A stretch of DNA of 64,000 nt. It comes from Triglochin maritima (Eukaryota; Streptophyta; Magnoliopsida; Alismatales; Juncaginaceae). Each line of letters starts with the position of its first letter. The first letter of the stretch is position 1. The position numbers and the translations under genes were made by a program. Shown here one piece after another: positions 1 to 11,804 of the stretch. The notes under the pieces are model-generated. The model made no database searches. It saw only the letters and a list, made by a program, of their open reading frames with translations, and was not told the origin of the DNA. The stretch is from assembly GCA_963682175.1 (NCBI GenBank), contig OY821771.1, positions 35,794,201 through 35,858,200 on the forward strand, given 5' to 3'.

Positions 1-925
1 GTGAGAATACTTGAAGTGGTTTTTCTATATTTGCTGGTTTAGATATTTCCATATACAAGTATATTATTAGGCAACCAACATTAAGATATGCATTTAAACA
101 AATATAAATAATAATGCATTCTAACATATGTATACTAAGCTTTGGTATGTTAGGATACTATAGATTGAGCGAGCTGTCAAGGACTCAAGCGGTGATTTTC
201 TACGACCATATGTGAGAATGCTTGTAGTGGGTTTTTGTATATATTTAAACAAATATGCACATAAAAGGTTACTTTGTCTAGGCCAAACCAAATTTAACTT
301 GTTCTTTAACATGTAAGTTTGCAAGTTCAAATTTTTTCAATGGGCTTAAAAACTATAGCCTAGCTTGAACCCACCAGGGTAGTTGAGCGAGTTGGTAAGT
401 TTAACCCATTCCATTTACAACACCAGTGAGTTTCTAATGATAATGAAATATGAGGATGTTACTTGCCAATGTCCATTTCATGGGTGTGGACAACAGAAAT
501 GCATGTTTGTTGGTGAGCAATAAAGATTAGAGATTACTACATAGTTGGATTTCTAGTGGCTTTCATGTGTTTTTTAATAGAAGATAAAGATGGAGATAAT
601 ATATTCTATAATTATGATGTTATAACAATATTATATGTTATAATTATAGTATACCATATATTATAATATATAATACTATTACATGTCAAGTTGCTCTTTG
701 AGTAGTTTAACGACGGTGATGTGCGAATCATTTTTTCCATAATGTGCATTATTAATTTATAGAACTCTTTAATTATTATAATTTATATCGACAAGGGGAT
801 GAGAACATTAAAGAACTCATGCTACCGTAACGGAAATTTGCCAATAAATTGACAATAAAAAATTTGATGAATAAATGGCCAAGTCCCTTTGAAGTAAGAA
901 AAATTTAATGAAGAAAAGTTGAAAA

Positions 926-975
926 CTACGACACCCCAACTAGTTTGGGATTAAAGGCTTTATTGTTGTTGTTGA
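926..975 (+). repeat. Possible SINE 3' tail
   Basis: The segment reads CCCAACTAGTTTGGGATTAA followed by a short spacer and a TTGTTGTTG run. This resembles the 3' ends of several plant SINE families, which finish with an imperfect palindrome and a simple T/G-rich tail. No A/B box promoter was identified upstream, so it may be only a 3' fragment. Recognition is from memory of the family pattern and is tentative. Confidence 0.35.
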
Positions 976-1110
976 TAATGAAAATCACCACGATTATGAT
1001 TTTTCCATATTCTTGTTTACCCTTCTGTGTTTGGTGGAACACCAAGCACAAATGGGATACCAACCACCACGATTATGATTTTTCCATATTCTTCTTTACC
1101 TTTCTATGTT
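972..1110. repeat. Local tandem duplication, about 50 bp unit
   Basis: Two copies of a block containing ACCACGATTATGATTTTTCC followed by ATATTCTT occur around 990-1030 and 1067-1100. This is a simple local duplication without coding potential. Confidence 0.6.
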
Positions 1111-1803
1111 GTATATCTACAATATAATGGAACAAGTGAAATATGCCTTCACAAATAGAAGGTTGTGAAGTGCATGATAATATTTCAATTTTATTATATT
1201 TATTTCTCTCCTACGAGATAATAAGAGATGATCAAGTTTTATACAATAACAAAGCCTTCAATCGCAAACTAGTTGGGGTAAGTTAGAAATGAAATGGAAC
1301 TCAATCGGAAGGTGGTCTAGTTTAATATGAATTTTTATTTATGATATGTGGAATGTCACAACAAACAAATACTTTCAATATTTGGATTTAATTGACAAAA
1401 GCCAACATAAACAAATAATATTTCAACCTTTTCACAAAAAAAATATAGGGCATAAATTGTTCACTTTTCAGAAATAAGTACCTTTATCACCTGAAAATAT
1501 AACCAAACGGCAAAAAAAGAAATCTCAAAGAAAAAGAACACTTCAAGTGAGTCATAGACCAAGACCATACATTGCCATGACATAGAAAATGTAATGCCTA
1601 AATGTAAACAAGATCAATTACTCATACAACAACCTATGAGTGGAAACAAAAATAACTTAAAGAATATAAAGCAACACAACAACACCCACAACAAGTGATG
1701 CATGATGCATCTTGGGATTTGCTTTCTTCCCAATGAATGCAATGTTTGCACCTTGTGGTGGTCACTACAATATATGACAAAGCAACTTCAACATGGTACA
1801 ATG

Positions 1804-1951
1804 TCATGAATATTGCACCACTCAAGGAACTTATATCCCAATAGTTTTGGCTTATCTTCTCCTCCCTCTCATTTTCATGAACATTGCACCACTCAAGGAA
1901 CTCATATCCCAATAATTTTGGCCTTTCTTCTCCTCTCTCATTTTCACTCAA
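1804..1951. repeat. Tandem duplication, about 73 bp unit
   Basis: Two adjacent copies share the core TTGCACCACTCAAGGAACT followed by an ATATCCCAATA block and a CTTCTCCTC run. They start near 1810 and 1883. The overlapping ORFs on both strands simply repeat this unit and have no recognised domain. Confidence 0.65.
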
Positions 1952-3094
1952 TCCAAGATAAACAAATTTGCATGGTCACAACATGCATAACCCCAAAAAA
2001 ACAATATCTATACAAAACTACTAATGTAGTGATCACATTGATTCTTTGATTCTTCGATGAAAGGATTCTATGCATCTTAATTTTCATTGTTTCCCATCAA
2101 TTGCCAATTGACCGGGTTAGGACATAGCAAAGAAGGTTACCAGACCCTTCATTATATTGACATCCTTGGGATATTGAACATCACTTCCAATCAATAAGTC
2201 ATTGGATGGAAGATTTCTTCACAACAAGATTGTGGAAAGTGGATATAGTTGGATGTTGAGAATAGTTTTGCTCTGCAAATTTGGAACTATTCATTTTTGT
2301 ATCAATTTGATACTTTTGTATGATATTTTACATAGCACCACTCAAAATCAATTGCCATTGAAGCATTGACAGAGAAGTACACAATCATTTGGTTCTATTT
2401 GGTTGGGATTCTTATAACCCAAGTGATTATAAGAATGTAGTGATCATAAACCGAGACCATGGCATCCGAAACCAAAATATAGTAGCAAAATAAATCATCA
2501 AAAAAGCAGAAAACTAACCACCATACTATATGACCTGAAATTGGCATTCCATGTTTTCAATCCACTTTTTTATCGGTGTTTTCAATCCACTTATCCACCA
2601 ACAAAATCACCATTCCAAAGATCATCGACTTGGGGATAACCATTTGGTATTTCATGTGGTCTGTCATATGCGGTTTGTAAAAGTCAAATCAATGTTCGAC
2701 TCGTAGGTATACCACTTGATAGATACCGCTATACATCCTAGGGCATCACTAGTAGAGTAAGTGTAGGATAGTAGTATAAAAAAGTCCATCAGTGGCACAA
2801 ACGGACAACAATAGAGAGTGAAATTGTTTAGCATGAAGGCAGACCTGGAACTAGGGGGACTGAACTTTCAGAATAATTTCTGGTGTGTTTTTTGATCGGT
2901 ATATAATTTCTGGTGATTAGTTTGCATGATGACTTAACAAAGTTGAAGGAAGCCTAGTTGCCTGACAAAATTGTAGTTGGAATGACATCCTCCATTTCCA
3001 TTCCAAATTCCAAGTAAGTCGTGAAACTAGAGTTCCTACGAACCAATCGCACCCTAAACAGAAATACAAAGTAAAGACCACGACTTTACCATAC

Positions 3095-3505
3095 CTCATT
3101 AACCTCCTCCATCTCCGGCAAAAACCCGGGCGGCACCGGAGGCACTCCACCGGCACCGGCACCCGCAGACGCGACGAGGTAGTTCCGCAACTTGGACAGA
3201 TCAACGGCGAGATCGACCCCACACTGGGGGCAAGCAAACCTAGTGAGCCCATGTGGGACGTTGAGAATGGCCTTGCAGCGAGCGCAGGGGAGCTGGATCT
3301 TGGTCGGATCGATGCCCTGCGCGGCGGGGGGAGGGGGAGAGGGCGCGGCGGCGCGGGTGAGCTCGGGAGGGAGCATCTGCGGGAGCTGGCACTTGGGGCA
3401 ACTGAACTCCGTCATCCCCGCAGCGACGGACAGGATCCAGTGGCATCCGGCGCAGCGGACCTGGCACGACGCCGGCACCGGGCCAGAGGACGGTTGGGGA
3501 TCCAT
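3095..3505 (-). CDS. FGT1: FORGETTER1 / strawberry notch homolog, first coding exon
   Basis: This 137-codon exon encodes the N-terminal region of a FORGETTER1-type protein, the plant strawberry-notch (SBNO) helicase-like chromatin regulator that in Arabidopsis works with remodellers to keep heat-memory genes open. Two LSD1-like zinc ribbons are visible: C18/C21/C36/C39 and C74/C77/C92/C95, joined by a Pro-rich linker and the conserved stretch GIDPTKIQLPC. The start was chosen because the ATG at 3505 begins just before the conserved part. The exon ends with EEVNE, a junction typical of the family, and is followed at once by the donor GTATGG. The helicase part is not in the window and would lie beyond position 1, giving a first intron longer than 3 kb; a stranded exon is the alternative. 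A MULE end lies about 115 bp upstream of the ATG. The exon is much more GC-rich than its surroundings. Confidence 0.85.
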
Positions 3506-3620
3506 TGCCGGAGGGTTTTGGTTGGGGATGGATGGGAGTTTTGAGGGTTCGGTTTGGAACGGGGATGGTGTTGCTTTTGGTTTGTTGCTTTTTGGTACTC
3601 TCTTTTGTGGATTTTATTTT
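3506..3620 (-). promoter_or_regulatory. 5' leader/proximal promoter of the FGT1-like gene, cut short by a MULE end
   Basis: Only about 115 bp of non-transposon sequence separates the start codon from the terminal sequence of a PMD-MULE. Any promoter farther upstream is therefore either inside the transposon or displaced. No clear TATA box was seen. Confidence 0.4.
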
Positions 3621-3699
3621 GGAAAACAATTCAAAATAATATTTTTTTTTAAATTGTCAAAATAAATCTTCTCAAAAAATATTTTTTTACATTAGACAT

Positions 3700-3965
3700 G
3701 TTGTCACCACGTGGTGACACGTGACGACGGCAGGTTTATTTTTTATTGTATACAGAACTCGGCACTGGTGATGCCGAGTTATGCTTGAGAGAATTTGACA
3801 TCATCAGTGCAGAGTTCATTTTGATTTTTATTGCACGACACTTGTCATATTTCTCTCGAAGTGATCTGTCAAGAGAACAAGATTTCAAATGAACTCAGTA
3901 CTAGTGATGCCGAGTTCACATCAAGAGAACTCGACACTAGTGATGTCGAGTTCTATTAAAGAGTA
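3700..3965. repeat. Subterminal palindromic repeats of element A
   Basis: Several inverted copies of a motif like AACTCGGCACTGGTGATGCC, each ending in GAGTT, occur within 270 bp. Similar arrays lie at 12240-12620 and 58205-58310. Subterminal repeat arrays of this kind are normal transposase-binding regions in DNA transposons; that role here is inferred. Confidence 0.7.
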
Positions 3966-4379
3966 CAAGTTCATTTAATTTTAGAACTCAATAATTTCAT
4001 TTCCTGTTTAAAAACATTTTGACAACAAAAACAATCATTTCAATTACAAAAAGTTCAACAACAAACACAACAATTTTTAAGTAGAAAAATACAACAAATA
4101 TCATCATTTTCTACTTCCTAAATTTCAACACACCAAAAAATCAAAGTACAAAAAATTGCAACAAACACAATCATCGAAGAATTTTAAACATGAAACACAA
4201 TTCAACCATAAAATACAAACAACTACGATAAAATGAAAATAACATCCACAATAACGAGTTTAACATTTTAACATAAATAAAACCAAAACTAGTGTAATAA
4301 CAATCAAATAAGTTTAATACAACTAAGTATCTATCCTAAGTGACCTCTCAATTTCTTCTACCTTTTAGGACAAGCTTGA
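3966..4379. other. A-rich interior spacer of element A
   Basis: The spacer between the subterminal repeats and the last PMD exon is A-rich and low in complexity, with many AACAACA-type runs. No gene or further repeat structure was recognised. Confidence 0.5.
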
Positions 4380-5560
4380 GCACGTCATCTCCCCCTGCCA
4401 CGTCCCCCTACTCGTGCTGCATTCTTTGTATCATGAGTCAGACTGTCACCGTCTTCTTGTGTGTTGATCTTCTTCTTCAACAACGTGATCCTGACTCAAA
4501 TGTAATGTGGGTTCTTCAGCACCAAAATACATGAGCAAAGTCTTCATTTTTTCCTTCAAATTTTCAACCATCAAAGAGCATGTCTTGTGATCTCTCATCG
4601 CCTCATGAATTTGATGAAGTTTTTCGTGGAACTCATAAACTCCGTCCACTTACAGATAATTAAACAGTTCATCAAATACTAAACACATTTTTAAAACGTG
4701 GTAATTGTTTAAATAAATGTTTAGATCTTACCATCTCCTGCTCTCTACCCGCTCAAGGTCTGTATAAGGTATGAGTCGGAGCCAAGGTGTGATGAACAAT
4801 CCAACGTACGGTGATGCTCCAGTACCATTCCATATACAGATGTGTGCTCTCTTCAGGAGTGACACCTAGGAGTGGTCGCTCAAACGGTAGATGATCTCTT
4901 CTCTGCGACCAATGCTGAATGAATCGGTGATTTTCCGCCAACCAATTAACGCCTGCCATCTCCTGAGCCGATTTCACAACATGTCTCTCCATCGGCTCTA
5001 GAATGTGTTGTTGTAGACCGAATTGTCTCATCACTCGGTCTGGACAATGCATAACCACCTCAACAAAAATTATAAGCCAAGTACGGCTCGTCCAGATCTC
5101 TGAACCTTCCGTACATAGTGGTGGTAACTGACTAAGATCCAAATGTGCATAATGGTCTCAGATCACTTGATCAGATTCATACATGTCCAGCTCATTCCGA
5201 TAAAAATCAAATGTTGTCGTCTTCGCATTACCCTTGAATGATTTTGGTCGTCTCCAACGGGCACCTAATGATGTCATGTCATCCTCCGGGTATAGTAATA
5301 GTTTGTCTCCAACAAACCCTGTCATATCTAGCAGAAACAACACCCTCTTATCAGTGATCTGTCATTCGTTGAGTTTCGATCCATGCTCAACGTATTTTAC
5401 GCCATCAACCTCCTTTTGCATAAATTAAGAGAAATGTCAGAATATTAATACATACGTGCAAATATTTCACTTGAAAGTAGTAAAATGCTTACAAAATCTT
5501 TGAACAAGTCAGACAACAGGTCTGGAATATTGAAACTCATTAATTGATGGCCCGAACGCC
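4380..5560 (-). pseudogene. Plant mobile domain (PMD) gene remnant, element A
   Basis: Plant mobile domain proteins (MAIN/MAIL-like) occur both as host nuclear proteins and as cargo of plant transposons. On the minus strand, 5430-5158 and 5142-4745 encode the C-terminal PMD part (QHILEPMERHVVKSAQ, then FIQHW, then EWYW near the end), and 4649-4446 encodes a charged last exon ending in an acidic stretch. The same three blocks with about the same spacing occur in element B (for example LQHILEPMERHIVKSAQ near 16260). The reading frame is broken by stops and frame changes, and the N-terminal PMD exon kept in element B is missing or unreadable here. It is a transposon-borne pseudogene rather than a host MAIL gene. 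Confidence 0.7.
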
Positions 5561-5574
5561 CAAAACACACGCTT

Positions 5575-5745
5575 AAACATCTCCTCGTTTGGATTTACTT
5601 GGACGGTCTCTATTTCGACAACAAATCATTCATTGTTCAGACAGATAACTGTGAGGAACCTTCGCAGATCCCTAAAACTGACTTCTTTGGCATCATAAAT
5701 TTGGTTCAACGCTTTTTGCATGACATGACATGCACCATAAAGTGT
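5575..5745 (-). pseudogene. MuDR-type transposase fragment, element A
   Basis: The segment is clearly similar, in the same orientation, to 27160-27320 in element B: both have the stretch CTCTATTTCGACAACA and the following CATAAATT(C/T)G(G/T)TTCAACGC. It corresponds to the region between the DNA-binding and catalytic parts of a MURA-like transposase. Only this short piece survives, joined to the PMD gene, which implies an internal deletion of most of the transposase. Confidence 0.65.
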
Positions 5746-6395
5746 GAATTATTACACGCCACGAAGGCAAGCTAAATCAAAGGAAAGGTAAAAACACCTA
5801 ATGAGGGATTAGGAAAACCCAATCCAAAGATGAAAGATTTAGCAAAAACAAGTAAGAAATATGTCATTTTCCAATATCGAATCAGACCCAGCAAGCCACC
5901 GGCCCATAAGGCCCAAATCACATCTTTAGTTGAGCAGGACGTCAAACAATACCCAACATGTATGCCAATAGTGAACCCAGATAACTGATGCACAATGTTA
6001 AATGATTAACCGTTGCACAATAGAAGATCAACTGCTTCAACCAATCACAGCTACAAGCTCCCGCATGGACCCAAGGACCAACTGCAACAAACCTCTTCTC
6101 GACCATGTTCCCCATCGAATTAATTTCCATGATCGGTAATCCCAAGAAGCAAAGCCTCCAATAAACAACAAGAAACATACTCCAAATAATTATCAAATGC
6201 AAGTGGTAAAAGCAAAAATGCTTAAAACAAACATAAGAACACTTCCCTTTTCCGACCAAATCAAAATTGATTGATTTTGACGGTTCCTGAGTTGGATTGC
6301 CGATGCCTTCCAAAACATATTCCAACTTGGAAGGAGGGAAGGAGAAGTATTCCTCAAAAGCTCAGAGAAATTGCTGAAATTGTAACTGTTAAATA
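5746..6395. other. Unassigned spacer
   Basis: No feature could be assigned. An open frame of 127 codons on the minus strand (5942-6325) gives a hydrophobic, cysteine-containing product without a recognised domain. It overlaps another ORF in a second frame and is not called as a gene. Confidence 0.4.
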
Positions 6396-8017
6396 TGTTG
6401 GCTTTTAGGCCTTAATCCATGTTTTGATGATTTAATCAACCTAATCTTAATCACAATCCAAAGTAGAGTAGCACGCATTATGCATGCCATATATATTGCC
6501 TTGTGCTAACTTCTACAGGTGATCAAGACTCAAGGAAGAAATGAATTCAAGTCAAGACATGTAATCAAGCTTTTGAAGACATGTAATTTTACTTTTAATT
6601 GAGTCTTAGGAACTTTGTGTACTTGAGCGTACTAGAGTAAATAATCACACACACACTAGGTTCCTTGTAGAATAGTCACACACAAAATCTTTGTGTACTT
6701 GAGCGTACTACTGTTAAATAGTCACACACAAAATCTCAAATCAATTGGACTTCAATAGGTCACACGAACTTAGACCAAAAAAACAGTTAAACCTAAACCT
6801 AAAACTGCTTGTGCCAATCGGTCGGCCGAACATGTTATCTGTTCGACCAATTGGAGCAGTTATTTCTGTTAGCATATAGTGTTGTACCGGTCAACCAGTT
6901 GTACCATTTTGTTCGTCCGTCTACACGTGTCATTTGATTGTTAGACTTCTCGTTTTATACAAAGGTCTGATTTTCCAAAACCCCAAAATTCCTTGGCCAT
7001 CGGTTGACCGATGTCTGCCTAGCGGTAGACCAGATGAAGCACTTTTGGTCATCCAGATCTTACTGGAATTTTCGGTCGACCTTTCCCTAGTCCCCGGTCA
7101 ACTGAACATAGAATTCTCTTGAAGCCCAAAGTGCTTGTTAATGTTCGGTCGAACAAGACCATTCCTTGAGTTCGACTGTTTATCTTTTGTTTGGCCATAT
7201 CCCCCATAATGGTCGACCGACCCTCGATTTTGTTCGACCGTTCACTTAAGTGAACTTAAGTTATAGCCAATTTGATTCGACCATTCTTGATTCGGTTTGT
7301 ACGTTTCCACGCCTTTATGGAAATGGTTGACCACTAAGCCCAGTTTGATCAACCAAATTTGTCCAGAACAATGTTCTGAGCTTTTCTATTTTGTGGTTCT
7401 TACACAAACATCTTCTAATTGTATCACAATGGTTATAACACCTTAGGAGTTTATAAATAGATGTTACCAAGACTTAATTCATAACTCTTACATTTCTCAT
7501 TGTCACATACATCAAAGAGAAATTCCCAAACTTTCAATTCCCCAAACCTATACTCTCCAATCCTAAACTTCACACTTTAGTCGTCAATTTTCCTAATTCA
7601 CTCAAAGTGTGCTCAAGTTAGAGTGTGTTGTTCCACTCACATTATTGTTCAAGAAGCAAGGATTTCGGTGAAAGCCCGAAGTGTTCCCTCTCGGGTTGTT
7701 AGAGGAGGAATCCAAGTTTGCGAGAGTATTCACAAGACTTGTTGTGTAAAGGCATTGTCTCCCGGCCCGGAACGAGGTGTGAATAGTGAAGACGTAGGCG
7801 GAGCTTGCGGAGTCGAGCGGATCTTGCAAGAGAGGAAGTAAGCGGGAGGTCAAACTTGTATAAAAATCCATCGTCTTCATTGCGGTTTGCATTGTTTTCT
7901 TCTTAGCTTTGTTTTCTCTACTTGTTTGTTTAAATTGTTTCCAGTGCTGATCTTGTTATCTTAAGTAGAGATTAACTTAAAATTGATTAGAAAATTAGGA
8001 ACCACATCAATCTTACA
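6396..8017 (+). repeat. 5' LTR of a SIRE-like Ty1/copia element
   Basis: The LTR begins TGTTGGCTTTTAGGCC and ends ATCAATCTTACA, so it has TG...CA ends. It is followed after two bases by a primer-binding site. Its middle (6820-7350) is rich in motifs such as GGTCGACCG and GTTCGACCG. Related LTRs occur at 13520-14870 (fragment), 17651-25211 (minus strand) and 27981-28960. The matching 3' LTR is not present here. Confidence 0.8.
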
Positions 8018-8019
8018 TT

Positions 8020-8031
8020 TGGTATCAGAGC
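8020..8031 (+). other. Primer-binding site, initiator Met-tRNA type
   Basis: TGGTATCAGAGC lies two bases after the LTR end. This is the standard primer-binding site of plant copia elements, complementary to the 3' end of initiator methionine tRNA. Confidence 0.85.
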
Positions 8032-8069
8032 ATATGTGCTAAATTTCATATATTTAACCGTATTTTAGC

Positions 8070-8246
8070 ATGACTTCAACATCTAATCATGTAGAGAGAT
8101 TATGCACCAGTAGGCCTCCTTTGCTTAATTGGTCAAATTATGACTATTGGAAGAATAGAATGAAGATATTTTTGATATCTAATGACCTTAAGTATTGGAT
8201 ATTTGTTTAAACCTCATATACCCCTCCTAAGGAAGAATATGGGGTT
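8070..8246 (+). pseudogene. Copia gag, N-terminal fragment
   Basis: The ATG at 8070 opens a 46-codon frame with the copia gag start pattern (RPPLLNWSNYDYWKNRM), followed by a stop and then a recognisable TPPKEEYG stretch in another frame. The element is cut at about 8246, where LINE sequence on the opposite strand begins. The rest of this copia element is absent, so it is a 5' truncated relic of LTR, PBS and gag start only. Confidence 0.7.
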
Positions 8247-9340
8247 AATAATCTCAAGGAGAGCTTTAGAATCTAACCCAACAATCACATTTGTATAGTT
8301 ATGAACATCACACAACCTTAACCCTTGAAGAATGGCTCTAAATTTGGCTTGAAGATTGGTACCAAACCAATAAAAACCATGAAAAGCTAAAAGCATTCTC
8401 CCATTGTGATCTCTCAGAACTCCACCTCCTCCACAAGTACCTGGGTTACCTCTGCAAGCCCCATCTGTGTTGAGTTTGATGTAATCTGAGGAAGGGGATC
8501 TCATTTGACGACTTTAATAGTTTGATCTCTGCTAATAGTTTTAGTAACACCAAGCCTATCAAGAATGCTACCATCCTTTGCACAATCTCTCTATCTATAT
8601 TTCATTTGCATAATCAAGAAAGCCAACAAACATTTTAATTTGTGGGTGATGCCATGGTTGTGACTAGTATTAACTCCAAATTTGCAAGAGTTTCTATGTT
8701 TTCAAAGCTCCCATATGTGACAGCAAGCCAACCACTTTTATAATAATTGTACTCTAGTAGGATTTCTAATGGGCTTTAAAATGTGAAGAAAATGATGTTT
8801 ATTAGAGACTTGTTTTTCATTGAACTGCTAGTGTAACCAATACAATCCTATTCTAGCAACCTCATTGTCGAAAAACAAGTGATGATGAGTTTCTATATTA
8901 GGTTGGGTGCAACAACTGCACTTAGAAGCCAACTAAAAAACCCAATCCTCTTCAAATTATCCTCCAAAGGCAATTTACTATGGATGAACTGCCAGTTGTG
9001 AATGGGTATTTTGCTCGGTATAAAGTTAGATCATAGTTAAGCTCCCCAATCAACATCATCATGATTTTGAAGAGAATGCCACCCAGATTTAACAATATAC
9101 TACCCAGTAGTGGTGTGAGCCCAATAAAATTGATCAGGAGCTTTAGTGAGAATGAAGTCTCCTTCCACAATATCATCAATGATCTCCTGAGAAAAGTGCA
9201 ACTCAATTAGCTTTCCTTCTAAATCATCTTCTTGAAGAATGTCCCTAACAGTAAGCTGAGGTTGAGAAGTAGTCACCCTATTCTATTGAGCAACGAGACA
9301 TCTTTCTAACCAAGCAGCAGTCCAAAAATTAATGTCACCC
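8247..9340 (-). pseudogene. LINE ORF2 3' part (zf-RVT and RNase H)
   Basis: The minus strand encodes the C-terminal end of a plant LINE ORF2. The segment 8504-8214 gives an RNase H domain with the typical IKLNTDGACRGNPG start and GGGGVLRDHNG. Upstream, 9330-8520 carries the degraded linker that precedes it in LINEs, with the pattern of a reverse-transcriptase zinc-binding region, broken by stops and frameshifts. The reverse transcriptase and endonuclease are absent. It sits tail-first against the copia gag fragment. No poly(A) tail was found. Confidence 0.7.
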
Positions 9341-9513
9341 CTTTCAACACATCACTTAAGAGAGTGTTGCGTTTGATGTCAAGCCTACTAATCCATTAAT
9401 ACTCTCCATATTGCCATATTAATGTTTCATGAATCTAGTATATAAAGATTTTTTGCAAATGAAACTTCCAAACCATTTTCATCCTCATCGCAAGCATAAT
9501 ATTTTTGATCCTT

Positions 9514-10700
9514 CTAAGTCTCAGTTTCTATACTTGACATAGGTGTCTCATCCCTTAACCCTGGACCTTTGATTGGATCTACAGTTATATTGTCTGGATC
9601 TATTAGCCAGGGATCGTTGTATTCCTCTAGGATCTCGTTACTTCTGCAATCAATGATGAAATTATGCAATGCCATGGACACCACAATAATTTTCGATTGT
9701 GACTCCAAAGGGAATGGACCCATCTTCCTCAACATGCTCATCTCCTCTTCATCACCCCTAAACACTCTTTCAATTATATTCCTCAACGAGCAGTGCATTC
9801 TATGGAATAATTCCTCTTTGCCACGTGGTTGTGAGCCTCGAAAAACGAAGAGGTGGTATCATGTGTTATGGTAGGGGGAAGAAGCCTTTACAATTTACAT
9901 AACCAACATTAACTAGGTAGTATTTATCCGACAAGTTTAACAAACAGTTAGCCTGACTAATTAGATGATCCATCACGAGTTCATATTTACGATAGTCGCA
10001 TACCTCCAGGTGGTACAAGAAAGTTCTGGTTGGGATCATACAGTGCATGGTTGAGAATACGACTATCGTGAGTGCTACCCTCTCAACTAGCCATAACAAA
10101 CGTGAATCTCATCTTAAAATCACAAACACCAAGACCACTTTGTGTCGTGTGTTTGGGATCGCAACCGCAATGATAATATGCTTGGTGTTCTGTAGGGACG
10201 ATTGCATACACTTGAGTACCGTCTAGTGTGCCCACATAGTCCTTGAAGTAATGGTAGAACTTCCAACCCGCTTGGTTAAGTATGTGTTATGGTGTGTCGT
10301 TGAGGTTGCCAATGAGCTTAATGACATCACAAGCCTATATTGTTATGACATCTAGGACAATATTGAAATGTCTACTATTGGTCCCACCAGAATGTTGAAA
10401 TTTATCCTGGAGTTACCTATTGGAATCTGCATGTCCTAATGCAAACAAGAAGATGTAAGTTGTTCCTCTATAGTCTATAGTAACTCCCCTAGTGTGTCTC
10501 AGTAAACCTTTTTTTTCCAAAACGTCACACAAATTAAAAATGGTAGAAAGGTACACACGACAACTGTCGTAGCACACCCTCTAGTGACCCCTCAACATGT
10601 CCAAGGTTTAATGGTTACATGGGTGCAGCGTGTACTAAATTCTTAGCTAGGTGCATTTTAGTATACTCCTCAGGACTACCAATGGTACGTAATACTAGAG
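9514..10700 (-). pseudogene. PIF/Harbinger transposase (DDE_Tnp_4) remnant
   Basis: Three minus-strand blocks, in different frames, match a HARBI1-like nuclease in order. The block 10330-10085 carries DYVGTLDGTQV and, farther on, a GVCDFKMRFTFVMA stretch; 10099-9866 carries SDKYYLVNVGYVNCKGFF; and 9798-9514 carries SLRNIIERVF and VSMALHNFI near the C-terminus. Frameshifts and stops separate them, so no active transposase can be made. A SANT/Myb partner ORF was not seen, and element ends were not identified. Confidence 0.8.
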
Positions 10701-10759
10701 CAAACTCGTCCTCGTCCAAAATGCTTGCAAATAGTTGTGGTTCCATTGTGCAGACCTAG

Positions 10760-11800
10760 ATTTGGTTTGAATTTAAGTACATTAAAATTGGAAGGTAAAT
10801 TTCAAAGACAATCTAACAAGTATAAATTTCAAAATTTTAAGGTACTCAACCTAGTAATTTGTCATTGCCTAGTAACAGATAAGCCTACAAGCTTATAGTA
10901 TCCACTGGAATTTAAATAACATAACTTATATAGTGGACATTAATTAGTCATTACATGGTGGTTATAATGTTGGAAGTTAAAAATAATAATTTAATTGACA
11001 ATTAACTCCAAAACCTTGGAAGTTGTAAGTCGACAATGACATTAATTTCCCCATTACCTCAAAATGAGATTAAAAATTACAATACTTGTGAGTAAATGCT
11101 GAATTATATCATTACTTAGAAAAATCCTACTTGTAAATCAATGGACATTAATTATTTAGATCGATTTTTTAGAGAATTCAATAACATTTTCAACCAATCT
11201 GTAAATCAAAGAAACACTAAAAATAACTAAGACCTAACAATATTCGTCGGTCATGAACATTTTTAACAAAACAAGAAATTGCATGTGATTGTAAGAAGTG
11301 GATTAGAATTCCTACTCATCGACCTTACATGTCCTACTCGTCGATGACTTTAGGAGACCAGGTGCACTCACTAGTCGAAGCTTCAACACACTACAACAAC
11401 GACAACTGCTGGTTTGGTGTAGTCGAAACACTCCTGCACACGTCCTACAATAATGGGCGTTGTCTAGCGATAGCAGTGCGGTTGACTGGAAATTTGGGGA
11501 GACGGTGGGGAAGGCGAACAAGCACAAAAGAGAGGTTTTGGTATCGGATGTTGATGGTAATAATGGAGGGCATGCAATGAAAATAAAAGGGAAAAATTGG
11601 GTTACATTTTTTTCAAAAAATTACGTCACATCAATGGCGTTTGGGTGCCGGGTTTTGATAAAAACATGATTTTTTTCAAAAGTGGGTGCGTTTTGGGGCC
11701 ATCTAAACCCACCCTTGGTGTTTTTCTTGGAAGATTTAGTTAAAGCTACTAGAAATTGATATAAAGTAAGACCAGGGTTCACGATGAATTTTCTTTTTTG
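10760..11800. other. Unassigned AT-rich spacer
   Basis: No domain or transposon end was recognised. The short ORFs around 11310-11670 overlap each other in several frames and have no family features. Confidence 0.4.
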
Positions 11801-11804
11801 TAGT

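Larger units (their letters stand above)
1..3094. other. AT-rich spacer, possibly first intron of the FGT1-like gene
   Basis: No convincing gene is seen. If the FORGETTER1-like exon at 3095-3505 belongs to a live gene, this stretch is the proximal part of its first intron, because the exon ends in a donor site and the gene reads leftward. I looked for the next conserved family exon on the minus strand and did not find it. The sequence holds short direct repeats (1-35 resembles 212-246), two local tandem duplications and a SINE-like tail, listed separately. The short ORFs lack recognisable domains. Confidence 0.5.
3621..5745 (-). mobile_element. PMD-carrying MULE remnant (element A)
   Basis: The left end starts GGAAAACAATTCAAAATAAT and matches the ends of element B (12129) and of the 363 bp MITE at 58080, including the block with CCACGTGGTGACACGTG. 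Going inward there are palindromic repeats built on GAACTCGGCA, then PMD exons, then a MuDR-type fragment, all on the minus strand. The right end is missing: the similarity to MULE coding sequence stops near 5745. The order transposase then PMD then terminus is the same as in element B, so the two are independent copies of one family. Confidence 0.75.

Noticed and set aside
3192..3665. Long ORFs on the plus strand and in other minus frames over the FGT1-like exon
   Set aside because: They are shadows of the GC-rich zinc-ribbon exon and have no domain of their own.
5942..6325. 127-codon minus-strand ORF with hydrophobic segments
   Set aside because: No known family, no start context or splice support, overlapped by another ORF; kept only as unassigned spacer.
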